64,000 bases of DNA from Piliocolobus tephrosceles (lineage: Eukaryota > Chordata > Mammalia > Primates > Cercopithecidae): NCBI RefSeq assembly GCF_002776525.5, contig NC_045439.1, positions 159,133,755-159,197,754 of the forward strand, in the 5' to 3' direction. Position numbers and translations under genes: made by a program. The notes beneath the pieces were generated by a model. That model was not told the origin of the DNA and searched no databases. It saw only the letters and a program-made list of their open reading frames with translations. Numbering within the stretch: the stretch's first letter is position 1; each line of letters starts with the position of its first letter. This document shows, in pieces, positions 20,725 through 33,061 of the stretch.

Positions 20725-21945
20725 AGATGTTATAACGGACTGTGTTGGTTGACCTTGGGCTGGAAGGTGGCACTTGCAGGAGAGAGCCAGCTGCACTCAT
20801 GGTGGTGGAATTTATGCTTAGCCTTTGTTACCCAGGGGAAGTATTCAGCTGGTGGGAAGTGACGTGGAACTCTAAAAAGTCCCTGTTCCAGTTCTGCTAC
20901 TACGACAGGTAGAGGGGCAAAGCCAGGTGTGGGCTGGGTCAGGAAAGTCCATACTCTGCCTCTCCAAGTGTGGGTGTAAGCAGAAGCTGCAATGGTGGTT
21001 GGTGGACAGTTCCCTGACCACTGGGATAATGTTCCAAGGAGGAGAACACCCTCTGCTCCATGAGAGTCTGTACATGGAGAGAGGGATAGAAAGTGGCAGG
21101 TCAATTCCCATGACCTTGACACAGAAGGTCTTACACATGCAGACTTCTGCTGGCAAAAACCCACAACAGCCAGCTTAGTCCCAGGCAGTCTAGGCTCAGA
21201 ACACAAACCTGCCCCAGGCCACAAGACTTCCCACTGGAGACTGAAACTGGGACAGTAGCTCTGAGGCCACACCCCTTGATTTGACATGTGAAATAGCAGT
21301 ACCCAGGTCCCATGACCCTGGCACAAGAACGCTTCCTTCATGCCCCTTGGTTCGGGCCTTTGGGGGTTCATCCTCTGCTCAATACTAGATCAAATACAAA
21401 TCTTAGTTGGTCAGCTTCTCCCTCAGCTGGGGGCTTCTTCCAGTGCACGCCTACTGCCTGGGTTACTTCGCTGATTTCTTCAAGATATTCTATGAATTAG
21501 GGTCGAGAATATCTTCCTTCTATTGCTGCCGGGGTCTGGGAGTGCACATGCAGCACATCCAGGTGCCACCCTTGCTGCTGGGGTCTGGGAGTGCACATGC
21601 AGCACATCCAGGTGCCACTCTGACTTTCCTGCTCCCCACCTCTCTGAGTCAGCTCCATCGCTGGGCAGGGTTCAGGCGCTTCCCTGTCACCTGGATTGCC
21701 TGGTTCCCCAGTGGGAATGTATCACGGAAAGAGTCTCCCCCTTTTGCACTCTCAAGGCTCAGTAGCCCATCTGACACATGGTGCAAGTTGCTGTCTCCTG
21801 CTCCTTTCAAAGTGTCCAAAGATTCTTTCACTTTTTCTGTTGAGTTCCTGTGTTTGTTGGATACAGATTCACAGTGTGAATCTCTAGACACTATTTTGCT
21901 CTTTCTAAGCAGGTGAGGCACACTAACAAAGTCTCCAATCTACCA
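20725..21945 (-). mobile_element. L1 5' UTR, antisense
   Basis: On the minus strand it begins TTTTCAAGATGGTAGATTGG, the type of 5' end expected for a full-length L1, and continues as a GC-richer leader. Reading frames here (up to 213 codons, 20730-21371 minus) are open by composition only. It includes a 49-bp tandem duplication at 21523-21620. Confidence 0.65.
21523..21620 (+). repeat. 49-bp tandem duplication in the L1 5' UTR
   Basis: Units at 21523-21571 and 21572-21620, each starting TTGCTGC(C/T)GGGGTCTGGG, nearly identical. Confidence 0.92.
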
Positions 21946-23359
21946 TCTTGAAAAACAAAAAACAAAAAACAAAAAAAATGCTCTACTTTATGAGCAGAGG
22001 TCTACCAAAAGTTATCTGGAACTTTCATCCTGGATGTGTCTATTCTTCTCCAATAATCGTTATATTTATGCAAGCATTTTTATGTCAGTATGCAAACATG
22101 GATATTTATTTTACTCTTTACTTCTACTACTTCATTTATTTGTTTAAATTGTTGCATTGTTGACTATTGGAAGTTCTTTCAATTGGATCATCTGTCATTT
22201 TGAAACACCACCATAATTAAGCTTTGCTGTTGTTATGTGTTTGGTTAGTTGTTTGCACTGTTTGGCATTTTATGTTTTCTAGCACTACTAGGTGCTTATG
22301 CTAATTGTGTGGATTTCCTCACAAGCCTGGTATTAACCTTTTTTTTTTTTTCACAGAGCCCTAGTTATTTTTATTGGAAAATTGAATTAGAAATGGAGAT
22401 CGGGCCCTTGGCATATTCATTGCTCCTGGGGCATCTGTTGATTCATGATCTTGTGTGCTGACAGAGCAAATACATCTATGTATACTGATTCACACACACA
22501 CACACAAATGTTTTATCATGTATCTGTATCTTTAAGTTAAACATGAATTCCTTCCTGATAACGCTCCAGCATCCCATGATCTAATCCAGTACCACGTGAA
22601 TCAGCGCCCCATTCCCGCTTACTTGTGTGTAGGCTACCACACTAACAGTGATAAAGATGGTTCTGTTATTTAATCACGTAATCCAAAGACTTGTATAAGC
22701 GTATTCAGAATTAGAAATGTACATGGCCATGAGAAAGAACTTTACCAACTGAAGATTTCATGGATAAATCTTTACCCTTTAGACTCAGAATATCCACTGA
22801 CTTGCTACGTTACTTGGGTCAGCTGCTTTTCCCCCCTCCATTCAGTGAGGTTATTTCACTGATGTGTTATTTAATTCTTTTATGTGTATAGCCCCGTGCT
22901 ATCTGCTACCTACTGTATAAGGTTTTAATTTGTATATTGTAGGTTCACTTTTTGTATTATAAAGGTATTTAGGATTTGTAAAATACAATAATGTATTTAT
23001 TGTTACTGTATAATTTCACTGCCCAGAGCGAATCTGCTGTACCTCAGCAGTTTGACCTGCCTCTCTTCCAAGCTCCTAGTAAATACCATTTTATTATCTC
23101 TATGCTTTTTCGCATTCCAGAGTGTCACATAACCAAAATCTCACAAAGTATTTTGCCTTTTTAAATTTACTTTTTTTGCAATATACCCTTTAGATTTGTG
23201 AAGTATATCTCATGGTTGCTTAGAGTTGCATTTTCCTAATGACAAAAGACTTAGGCCTCATATCATGTGCTTACTAGACACGAATATAGTATCTCTGGAT
23301 ACATGTCTATTCAGATAGTTTACCAATTTGATTGTGATACTTGCCTTTTTATTTTGAGT

Positions 23360-24394
23360 TGTAAAATATTTTATATGTTGTGGATAATAGATCCTTTTCT
23401 TCTATGTGATTGTGAAGATTTTCTTCTATTCTTTGCATTATCTTTTTTACTTTTAATGATATACTTTGAATCCGAGAAGATTTTAATTCTTATAAAGTTA
23501 AATATATTCATGTTTATTTATTTTTGTTGGACTTTAAGTATCGTATCTTAGAAATTATAGGAGTTACTTTTAACCTAAGACCCAAATTACGTATTTCTAT
23601 ATTATCTACTATGGGTTTGGTCCATTTAGATCTTACATTTGGATATATGATTATTTTGAGCCAATTATGTATATGGTATGAGTGAGAAGTTCAACTTGCT
23701 TGTGGATATTCAATTGTCTTAGCAGCATTTGTTACAAATATATTTTTCCATATTGAATTGGCTTGGAAACCTTATAAAATCATTTGACTATAAAGGTAAA
23801 GATTAATTTTTGGATGTTCAGTTCTACTATATTTCTTTGATCTGCATGTCCATGTTTATACTATTATTGAGCCTTTAAATTAAATTATGATGATACTGAG
23901 TTTTTCATGGATGCCCTTTAAGATAAAGAAACTTTCCTTATAGGCTTAATTTGTTGTACATTGTTATCAAAAATGGATTTTGGATTTATCAGGTGCCTTT
24001 CCTGCATCTTTTGAGATGATCATATGGCTTTTGTTTTTTATTTTATTCTTATAGGGCATGATACTAGTTATTTTGTAAGTTGAACCAAATTTGCATTCCT
24101 GAGACAAATACCTTTGGTGATGGTGTGTAATTCTTTTTCCATTTGCTGATTCATCTTGCTAGCATTTTATTGAAGACCTTTGTCCTTTATTTATAAAACA
24201 TATTGGTCTTAATTTTTCTTCCTTGAAATGTCTTGCTTTCATTGTAATATCAGTATAAACTAACTAACAGTATACATCAGGAAGTGATCTCTTCTCCACT
24301 TGTACTGTTGTTTACGTTTTTATGAAGAGTTTGTGATAGATTGTTATTAATTATTTTCAGGTTTGGAATAGTTCACCAGTGAAGTCATCTTAAC
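23360..24394 (-). mobile_element. Old L1 ORF2, antisense, copy 2
   Basis: Same orientation and same end point (CCAGTGAAGTCATCTTAAC, to 24394) as in copy 1. It has an internal deletion around 23880, where the H3 target region would be. Confidence 0.8.
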
Positions 24395-24600
24395 GGGCAC
24401 AGGGCCTTCACTCCTGACAACAGTCACATGAACTTGGAAGGGGATCCTTCCCCAGCTGAACCTTCTTCACTTGAGACCTCGTCCTTGGCCATCATCTGCA
24501 TCTGGATTCATGATACAGAGAAACTGTGAGTAAAAGCCACTTAGCATGTGAGAATTTATTTTGCAACAATAAATAATACACTTGACAGTAAATGCAATGT
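24395..24600 (+). mobile_element. LTR-like tail segment, copy 2
   Basis: CCCCAGCTGAACCTTC, GAGAAACTGTGAG and AGAATTTATTTTGCAACAAT correspond in order to 5319-5515. Confidence 0.5.
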
Positions 24601-25529
24601 GGTATCCTGGGCAGAAAAAATGACATTACTTAAAAACCCAGTAAAATATGGAAAAAGCCTATACTTCAATAAATAGTTTTGTGCCAACTATTTTTTAGGG
24701 CTCATCGTTGCATGTAATTCAAGGATATATAAAGTTTTCTGTGCATATTTCTGTGTATTTAAAATTATTTCAAAGAAAAATATTTTTGAAAAAAGTATCA
24801 AATGTGATATTAAAAGAGTTTTAAAGCACAAACAATACCTTCAGCTCAGGAGATGAAGGGCATATAAAGAGAGAATAGCAGAGCATTTTTCCATATCAAT
24901 TTACCAACTTAAACACAGGTACACCTGCTTCAGGAAGATTCCCCCCAAGTTCCAGAGACTCGTCCTCTTTCATCTTCTTCATCATATTCTGCATTTTTCA
25001 GTCACCAGTTTTAGCATCAGTAACCACTTTTTCAAAGACAGATGCCTATGACTCACGTGTCTCAAAAAGCCCCATTTTCAGATATTATTTAACAGGACTC
25101 CAACAAACAGACCAGAATTTATTCAGAGCTTGCAGTGAGGAATGCCTTAATGCCAACATGACTATGTTGACAACACATCCTCTTGTGAGTGAAGCATGCA
25201 CACAAAATGAGTTGCTGAAACTCAATAACATATGTTTACTGTACAAGTAAGGTAACAATCAATATAGTGCTCTATAATTATTCTGGGGACATAGGGGACA
25301 TTTGTCCAAGATTTATGAGATGTGAGCAACCAAGAGAGCATGAACACTGATGTTTTACAAGTACTCCAAATCAGTAGATGGGCATTTGATTTTCCAGTTA
25401 GGGTGGCTTTCAGGGTCTCTTGGCTTCAATACTGTACACATAGAATTTCAGTGACAGATCTTGGTTAAAATAACAACAACAATAACAACCCCTCATCTAT
25501 TATATTGCAGCCTGGCAATTTAACTTAAC

Positions 25530-25593
25530 TTAATTTCACTGCATATAAATAGCAACTTAATTTAAATTAATTTCACTGCATATAAATAGCAAC
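25530..25593 (+). repeat. 37-bp period tandem duplication
   Basis: A 27-bp block beginning TTAATTTCACTGCATATAAA occurs at 25530-25556 and 25567-25593. Copy 4 has one diverged unit near 52886. Confidence 0.9.
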
Positions 25594-26691
25594 CCTATAC
25601 TCCATGCAAACTAGAATGGCAGTGGAATTTATATAGTGAAGAAAGTGACAAATTATTTTCCAAATTTAAAGGAAACTTAAGGTTTTATAGGGAAACAAAT
25701 AGAGGTAAAAATATTTTTAATCCTTATTTTTCTGATAATTGTGTTCTGCTCTTATAAATAGAAAGCTCTACTTTCGTTATTTTATAATATAGTGAGTTTA
25801 TCAGCCACATGCATGAAAATTGTATAGTAAAGGCAGGTTTGTGTCCACTTGGTTGGTTCTTTTGACTTAGACACATTATTTACTTTATCTCGAATGGTTA
25901 TTTTTTAAGCCTTGGTTTTGTACAACATGTAAAGGCGTCAGTCTTTGTGCAATATTAAATCTTCATTCAAGTAACTTTTCTTTGTGTCTCTGCCTTTGTT
26001 TCTGCATTGCTCCTGTACTTCTGTGAACTATATTTCAGTGAGTAATGATGACAATAGCAGCCATGCTGTCTCCCATTCTTACCACCGGATGTGAAGAAAT
26101 GCTAGATGCAATACAGCCAGTCTGTACTCGACTCTCCGTTCCATCTTCTGAACTCACAGTGTCTTCCAAAGCCCGTGCCACACCACAGCCTGAAAAAGCT
26201 CCCAAAGCAGTATCTTGAGGCAACGGTAGAGCTCATGTCACAGTATTGTATGTCTCAGGCATCACTGTCCTTCACTGTTTGATATAGTCTCTCTTACAAA
26301 CCATTGTTCCATACACTTTGCCCCTTTTGCGTTTGTTTATACATGTGGTATGGCATGTCTTAACCTCACAGTGAGGGTATTAGCATAGAGTTTTGCATAT
26401 CTAGAGGTGTGGATCATTGGGAAGCATCTTAGAACCTACCTGCCACATCAGGTCCTGTCTAATCTGTATCAGTTTCTGGGTCTTCACTTATTTTTTTGAC
26501 CTTGATCCTAGTGAAAAGAACTTGTCAGGTGTTCCATAGGATGTATCACAATATGGATTTGTTATATTTTTTCATAATTTGACCAAGATTAAACATTAAT
26601 TTATACACATATTTATCTAATGTTGAAGACAAAAATCCTGAACAATATGTTATTTAGAAATAGAAACCTAGAAAATAATAAAGAAGAATGA

Positions 26692-26851
26692 GGCTGGGCA
26701 TGGTGGCTCATGCCTATAATCCCAGCAATTTGGGAAGCTGAGGTGGGTAGATCACTTGAGGCTAGCAGTTTGAGCCCAGCCTAACTAACATGATGAAACC
26801 CCATCTCTACTAAAAATACAAAAATTAGCCGGGTGTGGTGGTGCACACCTG
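26692..26851 (+). mobile_element. Alu left half, cut at the copy 2/copy 3 junction
   Basis: Sense Alu starting GGCTGGGCATGG and stopping inside the right arm at GGTGCACACCTG. Antisense L1 of copy 3 starts at once. There is no A-tail, so the truncation is a recombination or deletion breakpoint, not a normal retroposition end. Confidence 0.85.
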
Positions 26852-27790
26852 AACGTTTCTTATATTCTGGGTAATAGTCTCCTAACAGTTATATGACTTG
26901 GGATATCTTCTTCCATTATTTCAGTTGTCTTGATGGTGCACTTTGCATCTTAAAAGGTATTGATCCACATGAAGTTCAATGCATCTATTTTTTTTTTCTG
27001 TCACTTGCACTTTTGTGTCACATGTTAGACTCCATTGTTTCACATAAGGCCATGAAAACCTATTCCTATGTTCTCTTCTGTGGGACTTTTAGTTTTAGCT
27101 CTTACAGCTAGCCACATATTCTATTTTGAGTCAGATACATATGTGGTGCAGGAAAGAGTTAAACTTCCATGTGGATATCCCTTTCTCCCAGCAACATTTG
27201 TTGAAAAGCTATTTTTTCATCTTGAATCAATTTTTCAACCTTGAAAATAAGTTTGCCGTGTATATAAAGATTGATTTTGGCATGCTCAACTCTATTCTAT
27301 TGGCTTGTATGTCTTTCCTTATGTTATGTGAGTTTTCCGTGGATGCTCTTTGTAGGTTTAGAAAGTTTTCTTCTATGCCTAATTTTCCCAGAGCTTTTAT
27401 CATGAATGGGTTTGGAATTTGTCAAATACCTATTCTGCATCTTTAGAGGTGATCATAAGTCTTTTTTAAAAATTCTATTACTGTAGTTTATTACGCCAGT
27501 TGTTTTTGTATGTTTAACCAAACTTACATTACAAGGAAAAATAGTTTTGCTCCTAGTGTATAATCCTTTTTATATGTTACTAGTTAATTTTGATAGTACT
27601 TCCTTGATACTTTTTACCTATTTCATATTGGTCTGTAATTTTCCTTTCTGGAAATGTCTTTGTCTAGCTGTGGTGTCAAGGAACACTGGCTTTATACAGT
27701 GCATTGGGAAAGGTTCTCTACTCATCTGATTTTATTGATTGTTATTAATGCTGAAAGGCTTTGAATAACACACCAGTGAAGTCATCTTGA
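26852..27790 (-). mobile_element. Old L1 ORF2, antisense, copy 3
   Basis: Ends with ACCAGTGAAGTCATCTTGAC at 27790, the shared breakpoint. Confidence 0.8.
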
Positions 27791-27990
27791 CCTGGACAGA
27801 AATTGAATCCTTACAAGAATTCTGGGAGCTTGGAAGGGGGTCCTTTGCCAGGTGAGCCTTCCCTTGAACTCTCTGCCAGGTATCTGACCCAGAGAAACTG
27901 TAAGTCCTATGTAGGGCTGGGTTTGAAAGTCTAAACTATGTAGTAATATGTTATACAACAATCAATCGGTAATATGCCTGACAGTAAATA
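27791..27990 (+). mobile_element. LTR-like tail segment, copy 3
   Basis: GAGCTTGGAAGGGGGTCC, CCCAGAGAAACTGTAAG and TAATATGTTATACAACAAT are in the same order as in the other copies. Confidence 0.5.
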
Positions 27991-28831
27991 TAATGTGGTA
28001 TCTTCTATTAGATCGTTGAACAGAAAAATGACATTAGTGGAAAACCTGGTAAAATATGAAGAAAACCTATTTCAGTTAATAGTTTTGTACCACTGTCAAT
28101 TTCTGAGTTTTCATAAATATGCTATGGTGATATAAGGTGTTCACATTTCAGGAAGCTGTAGGATATATGAAACTCTATTATCTTTACTACTTTCTGTAAA
28201 ACTAAAACCATGATAAAAACATTTCTTAAAATGTAATATTCAGGTACCAGAAAATAAAACAACAATAGCAAAGACAGATTTAAACCACAATAAAGCCACA
28301 GATCAGAGGATGAATGGAGATGTAGGGAGACTATGGCAAAGTAGCTTGCCTTATTATACCCCATTCCTACACAGGGCACCTGCTTCAGAAAGACACCATC
28401 ACGCTCCAGGGACACTTGTCCATTTTCTTCTTCCGATCACACCATTACCCAGTTATCAATTCCTGTGTTCGTAACCACTTTTCCAAGGAAAGATGCCTTT
28501 CTCACATATGTTAGAAGGCCCTGTTTTCAGGCCCTTTCTGGCAGTGTCTTTGTAGGATCTCAGTATAAAGACATTTTAGAAGACATGACTTCCAGACATT
28601 AGGAGAGAAGACTGAGAAACACCAGTGATGGGGAACATACATATTTCTGCATTAAGCATGTTTTCTTAGTACAGATTCCTTTTTTTTCCAAGTTTTAAAA
28701 GAATACGATGCCTTAAGCCTTTGAGAAAACACTGTGATAATTCAGTTTTCTTCGTCATGCAGACCCCATCACAAATTTATGGGACCACACATTCTCTTGA
28801 CACTCATGTCATGGATCTATATTGTCCTTTG
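27991..28831. other. Duplicon body, copy 3, left part
   Basis: No gene. GGGCACCTGCTTCAGAAAG (28376) and TGTTTTCAGGCCCTTTCTGG match the copy 1 and copy 4 body. Confidence 0.6.
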
Positions 28832-29187
28832 GTATATTACTCTGTTCTCACGATGCTAATAAAGACATACCTAAGACTGGGTAATTTATAAAGGAGAGAG
28901 GTTTAATTGGCTCACAGTTTCACATGGTCGGGGAGGCCTCACAATTCGGCAGAAGGCGAATGAGGAGCAAAATCACATGCTACATAGTGGCAGACAGGAG
29001 AACTTGCGCAGGGGAACTCCCATTTATAAAACCATCAAACCTTGTGAGACTTATTTACGACCATGAGAATAGTATGAGGAAAACTGTTTCCATGATTCAA
29101 GTTTCTTTACCTGGCCCTGCCCTTGACACGTGGGGATTATTACAATTGAAGGTGAGATTTGGGTGGGGACACAACCAAACCATTTCA
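28832..29187 (-). mobile_element. MaLR (MST/THE1-type) solitary LTR, antisense
   Basis: Starts GTATATTACTCTGTTCTCAC and ends AACCAAACCATTTCA with standard MaLR blocks between. The flanks are continuous in copy 1 (about 6333-6365), which is the empty site. Confidence 0.88.
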
Positions 29188-32100
29188 AGTGACAAGCCCA
29201 AAAGCCACAGAGTAGACATTATCATGGAAGAAAGTTAACTAGATACGAAAAAAGTTTATAATCATGGAGCTGTAGATTAATTCCTGCTCAAAAAGATGTG
29301 GAAATGAACCTTTAGACATCAGATGTATGAAGGTGAGGCATGGTAGTGATACGGTGTGTGTTGTGCAGAGGTGGAAATAGCCTAATAGAAAAAAGGAACG
29401 AACAGCACAGTACAACATACCCCAGCCCGTCTTCCTGTGATCTGAGAGATGGACACAAGCTGAGTGCTGACTGCAAATGTACTGGCTAAACAAAGATCCC
29501 CACAGCAGGGGGAACTGTCCCCTCTTCCCCAACACAGCTCCCTGTTCACAGGCCACACCACTTTACAGAGGAGCACCAGGGATGTTCCGGGAGCCATGGC
29601 CACAAAGCATACTAAGCCATGGGACTGCATACTACACTCCCAAGGACATCTGCAAAGTCAAGACTCGCATTTTCAGACCGTGATCATGGGCTACATTCTC
29701 CATACCATATTCATAGCTTCAGCGAGAAAACAAACTCCTGGATCCTGGAGACCTAGAGTGAGAGACACAGCTGACCTTGACCGTATTTCTCACTTCTGAG
29801 AAGATTGTAGCAGTAAATTCAGGTGCTATTATTTGGGGCATTTATAGTTCAGTAAACCTTCTTACCCCTTTAATCTTATAATTCACCCCATAGGAAAGGA
29901 CAATTTCATTTTAATTGGCGGTCTTAAGTCTTGGAGGTTTGCTTTTTTTATTTCATTATAGCAGGAGTTTCTATAAAGTAAGTGACTTGTACAATCCCAT
30001 TTTCCTCTTCATTTCAATGCACACATATGGTCTATTATGATGTGTACTGTGAAGATCATCCATGACTAAATTCTTGAGGAAAAAAAAAATCACCAAGTGG
30101 CAGGCCAGGAAGGAGAGAGAAGTAGATTGTAGAAGGACAGACTCATCTCTAGGTGGCAAGAGGGTCGATGAGCTCTGAGTGCTCAGGGTTAAGACTGGAA
30201 AAGTGATAGACATGAAACTCTGCGACCATGATGTCCCAGGCCCAGAGGACACAGCGCTGAGCACTACGCTCGCAAACATTACTATGATAGCGTGGAAAAT
30301 ATGATTTGTATTGAGTCTGGATTGGCCACCAGAATTCTCAGAAAGATGCCATTGAAAACACCCCATCATCTGACCATGTCCTTAGGCAAGAACCCAACGC
30401 TGTCTCCGCCCTCTAGTCTGAATAAAGGGTGTATGACTCCTATACTTGAGATTAGGGCTTCCTGTTCACTCAATTGAGCCCTAGTAGAAGCTGCAACTCT
30501 CAGTGCAAATATGCTCAACATTCTAAATTATACACTATGTGAGTTTCTTCTTCATTCAGTGCACTCTGGGGAACACCAAAGCCTGTTTCATTTTCTAAGT
30601 ATCAACAAGTGGAGCTGACAAGAGTAACAAGTGGTCAGAGCAAAGCATTCCATGAAAACCGCAGTGCACGTGCATCTCCATTCCCTGCTTACAGTGAGAT
30701 TCACATGACCCTCATTCATGGGATACGAAGGATAAAAGGGGAGGGAGAAAGAGATAAATATGTTGTTGATCTGGATGAAGAATCAGATTTGGAAAGCAAC
30801 TTAGAATAATCTCTGCTTATATTTCTAAGATTAAGGCAAAAAGTCTCAAGATAACAGAATTTTCTGTCTTCAGAGAGCTGCACTCTGCTGGAAACTGGGT
30901 CCTGGATGTTTACAGGGTGCCTCTCAATGGAATACTTACTTATCCTATTGGACACCCCAAAGCATAAGTCTTTGATGCAGCATCCTTCTCACAGGATATT
31001 TGTTTACACTGTCAGACACCTTTGTGGCACTTGTTGGACCTGTGTCCACTCCATTCCCACCAAGGTAGCCACTGTCTAGGAGAGCTCTGAGTTGGAAAAA
31101 AGTTGAGTTCACATGTGCTGGTCACATGAGACACAAGGAAGCAACTCAACAAAGCAAAGGTATTTCTTGCAGGTGGGGATCACTGGGCACCGTTGTAGGG
31201 TCTAACTGACACATTAGGTCTTCTCCAATCTGCGAGTTTCATAGTCTCCACTTATTTTTCTTGACCTTGACCCTTTTGAAATGTACAGGTCAGATATTTT
31301 GTATTTTGTAAGATGTTCCACAATATGGTTTTCTCTCATGATTTCTCATGATTAAACTAGGGACATGTATACATTAAACACCTGTCATTTAAGTTTGAAG
31401 ACAAGAAGAACTAAACATTATGGATATTAGAAATATAAACGGAGATAAATATAACAAACACAAATTAGAGGACAGCAAATAATTTCACAGTCATAGCGAC
31501 CTTCAGTGATTAAGGAAGATGATTAAGCTAAGGAGATCCATTAACGGCCATCAACACATTGCTCATGTTCTATTTTATTAGGTCAGCAGTGACTTTAAAT
31601 AAAAAGAAGGCTTATACATTTAAGAATCGTTTGGGGTTTACAGAATTGTTTTAAATGTAGTACATAGATTTTCCATATATCCCACTACAGTTGCTCTTTT
31701 TATTAACTTCTTAATGTAGGACATTTGTCACAACCAATTTTAAACAGTATCATTAACTACTCTTCATACTTTATTCAGATTTTCTTATGTTTCACTTAAT
31801 TTTTAATTTCTGTTCCAGGATATTACCCAGGATACCTCAGCACGGTTGGGTATCATGTCTCCTTAGACTTCTCTGACTGTCACAGTTTCTTAGAATTTTC
31901 TAGTTTTTGATTATATTGACATTCCTAATGTGGGATTTCTCTGAGGTTTTTTTCATAAGACTAGATCTGTGGGTTTGGGAGAGGAAGATGACAGAGGAAA
32001 GGTGCCATTCTCCTCACATCATACCAAGGACACAGGCTCTCAACAGGCTTTATCATTATTAATGTTAATTTGATCACCTAGATGAAGTCATTTTTATCAA

Positions 32101-32188
32101 ATTATCATGCAGTGTGAAATTATTATTATTTTTCCTTTTCCCCATAGAATGTTTCAGAACAAAGTCACTAACACAACATGCATTTAAG
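29188..32188. other. Duplicon body and end segment, copy 3
   Basis: No gene recognised. 29400-29800 matches 6540-6990; 30240-30860 matches 7370-8000; 30890-31165 matches copy 5 at about 59690-59985; 31166-32140 matches the end segment of copies 1, 2 and 4. The 111-codon frame at 29464-29799 is not open in copy 1. Confidence 0.55.
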
Positions 32189-32203
32189 AAGTGAGGAGTC
32201 ATG

Positions 32204-32498
32204 GGCCAAGCACAATGGCTCATGCCTGTAATCCCAGCACTGTGGAAGGCTGAGGCAGGTGGATCACCTGAGGTCAGGAGTTCGAGACCAGCCTGGCTAA
32301 CATGGTGAAACCTCTAAAAATAAAAAAATTAGCTAGGCACAGTGCACGTGCCTGTACTCCCAGCTACTCAGGAGGCTGAGGCAGGAGAATCACTTGAACC
32401 TGGAAGGCAGAGGTTGAGGTGAGCTGAGATCATGCCACTGCACTCCAGCCTGGGCAACAGAGCAAGACTCCAGACTGTATCTCAAACAAAAAAAAAAA
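32204..32498 (+). mobile_element. AluS-like, sense, with target-site duplication
   Basis: Full-length sense Alu. Flanks AAGTGAGGAGTCATG (32189-32203) and AAGTGGGGATTCATG (32499-32513) are 15-bp duplications with two mismatches. Confidence 0.93.
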
Positions 32499-32523
32499 AA
32501 GTGGGGATTCATGATCAACCTTC

Positions 32524-32661
32524 TTTTTTTTTTTTTTTTGAGGCGGAGTCTCGCTCTGTCGCCCGGACTGGAGTGCAGTGACCAGATCTCAGCTCACTGC
32601 AAGCTCCGCCTCCTGGGTTTACGCCATTCTCCTGCCTCAGCCTCCCGAGTAGCTGGGACTA
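32524..32661 (-). mobile_element. AluYR-type, antisense, cut by the assembly gap
   Basis: T-run, then antisense right arm with GGGTTTACGCCATTCTCC. It stops at the gap after GTAGCTGGGACTA. Confidence 0.88.
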
Positions 32662-33061
32662 NNNNNNNNNNNNNNNNNNNNNNNNNNNNNNNNNNNNNNN
32701 NNNNNNNNNNNNNNNNNNNNNNNNNNNNNNNNNNNNNNNNNNNNNNNNNNNNNNNNNNNNNNNNNNNNNNNNNNNNNNNNNNNNNNNNNNNNNNNNNNNN
32801 NNNNNNNNNNNNNNNNNNNNNNNNNNNNNNNNNNNNNNNNNNNNNNNNNNNNNNNNNNNNNNNNNNNNNNNNNNNNNNNNNNNNNNNNNNNNNNNNNNNN
32901 NNNNNNNNNNNNNNNNNNNNNNNNNNNNNNNNNNNNNNNNNNNNNNNNNNNNNNNNNNNNNNNNNNNNNNNNNNNNNNNNNNNNNNNNNNNNNNNNNNNN
33001 NNNNNNNNNNNNNNNNNNNNNNNNNNNNNNNNNNNNNNNNNNNNNNNNNNNNNNNNNNNNN
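32662..33061. other. Assembly gap, 400 N
   Basis: Exactly 400 unknown bases. Any reading frame spanning it is an artefact. The missing sequence probably includes the rest of an Alu and the start of copy 4. Confidence 1.

Larger units (their letters stand above)
21970..26691 (+). repeat. Tandem duplicon, copy 2
   Basis: Starts with a 5' segment shared with copy 4 (CACTACTAGGTG at about 22283 and 33161; ATGATCTAATCCAGTACCA at about 22577 with a match at 33256), then L1, LTR-like tail and body. The middle of the body is deleted: sequence near 25140 leads quickly to the part seen in copy 4 at 43380-43600. No gene recognised; the open frames (for example 23267-23551) are not conserved between copies. 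Confidence 0.7.
26852..32188 (+). repeat. Tandem duplicon, copy 3
   Basis: Order: L1 (to 27790), LTR-like tail, body (27990-31165), end segment (31166-32188). It lacks the 5' segment (left of the L1) and the stretch seen in copy 2 at 25280-26300. It carries a private MaLR LTR at 28832-29187. Confidence 0.7.

Noticed and set aside
20730..21371. 213-codon minus-strand frame
   Set aside because: It lies in the L1 5' UTR and has no known product; composition alone can keep it open.
30609..30809. Plus-strand frame ending in an acidic tail, in the copy 3 body
   Set aside because: The matching part of copies 1 and 5 does not keep the frame.
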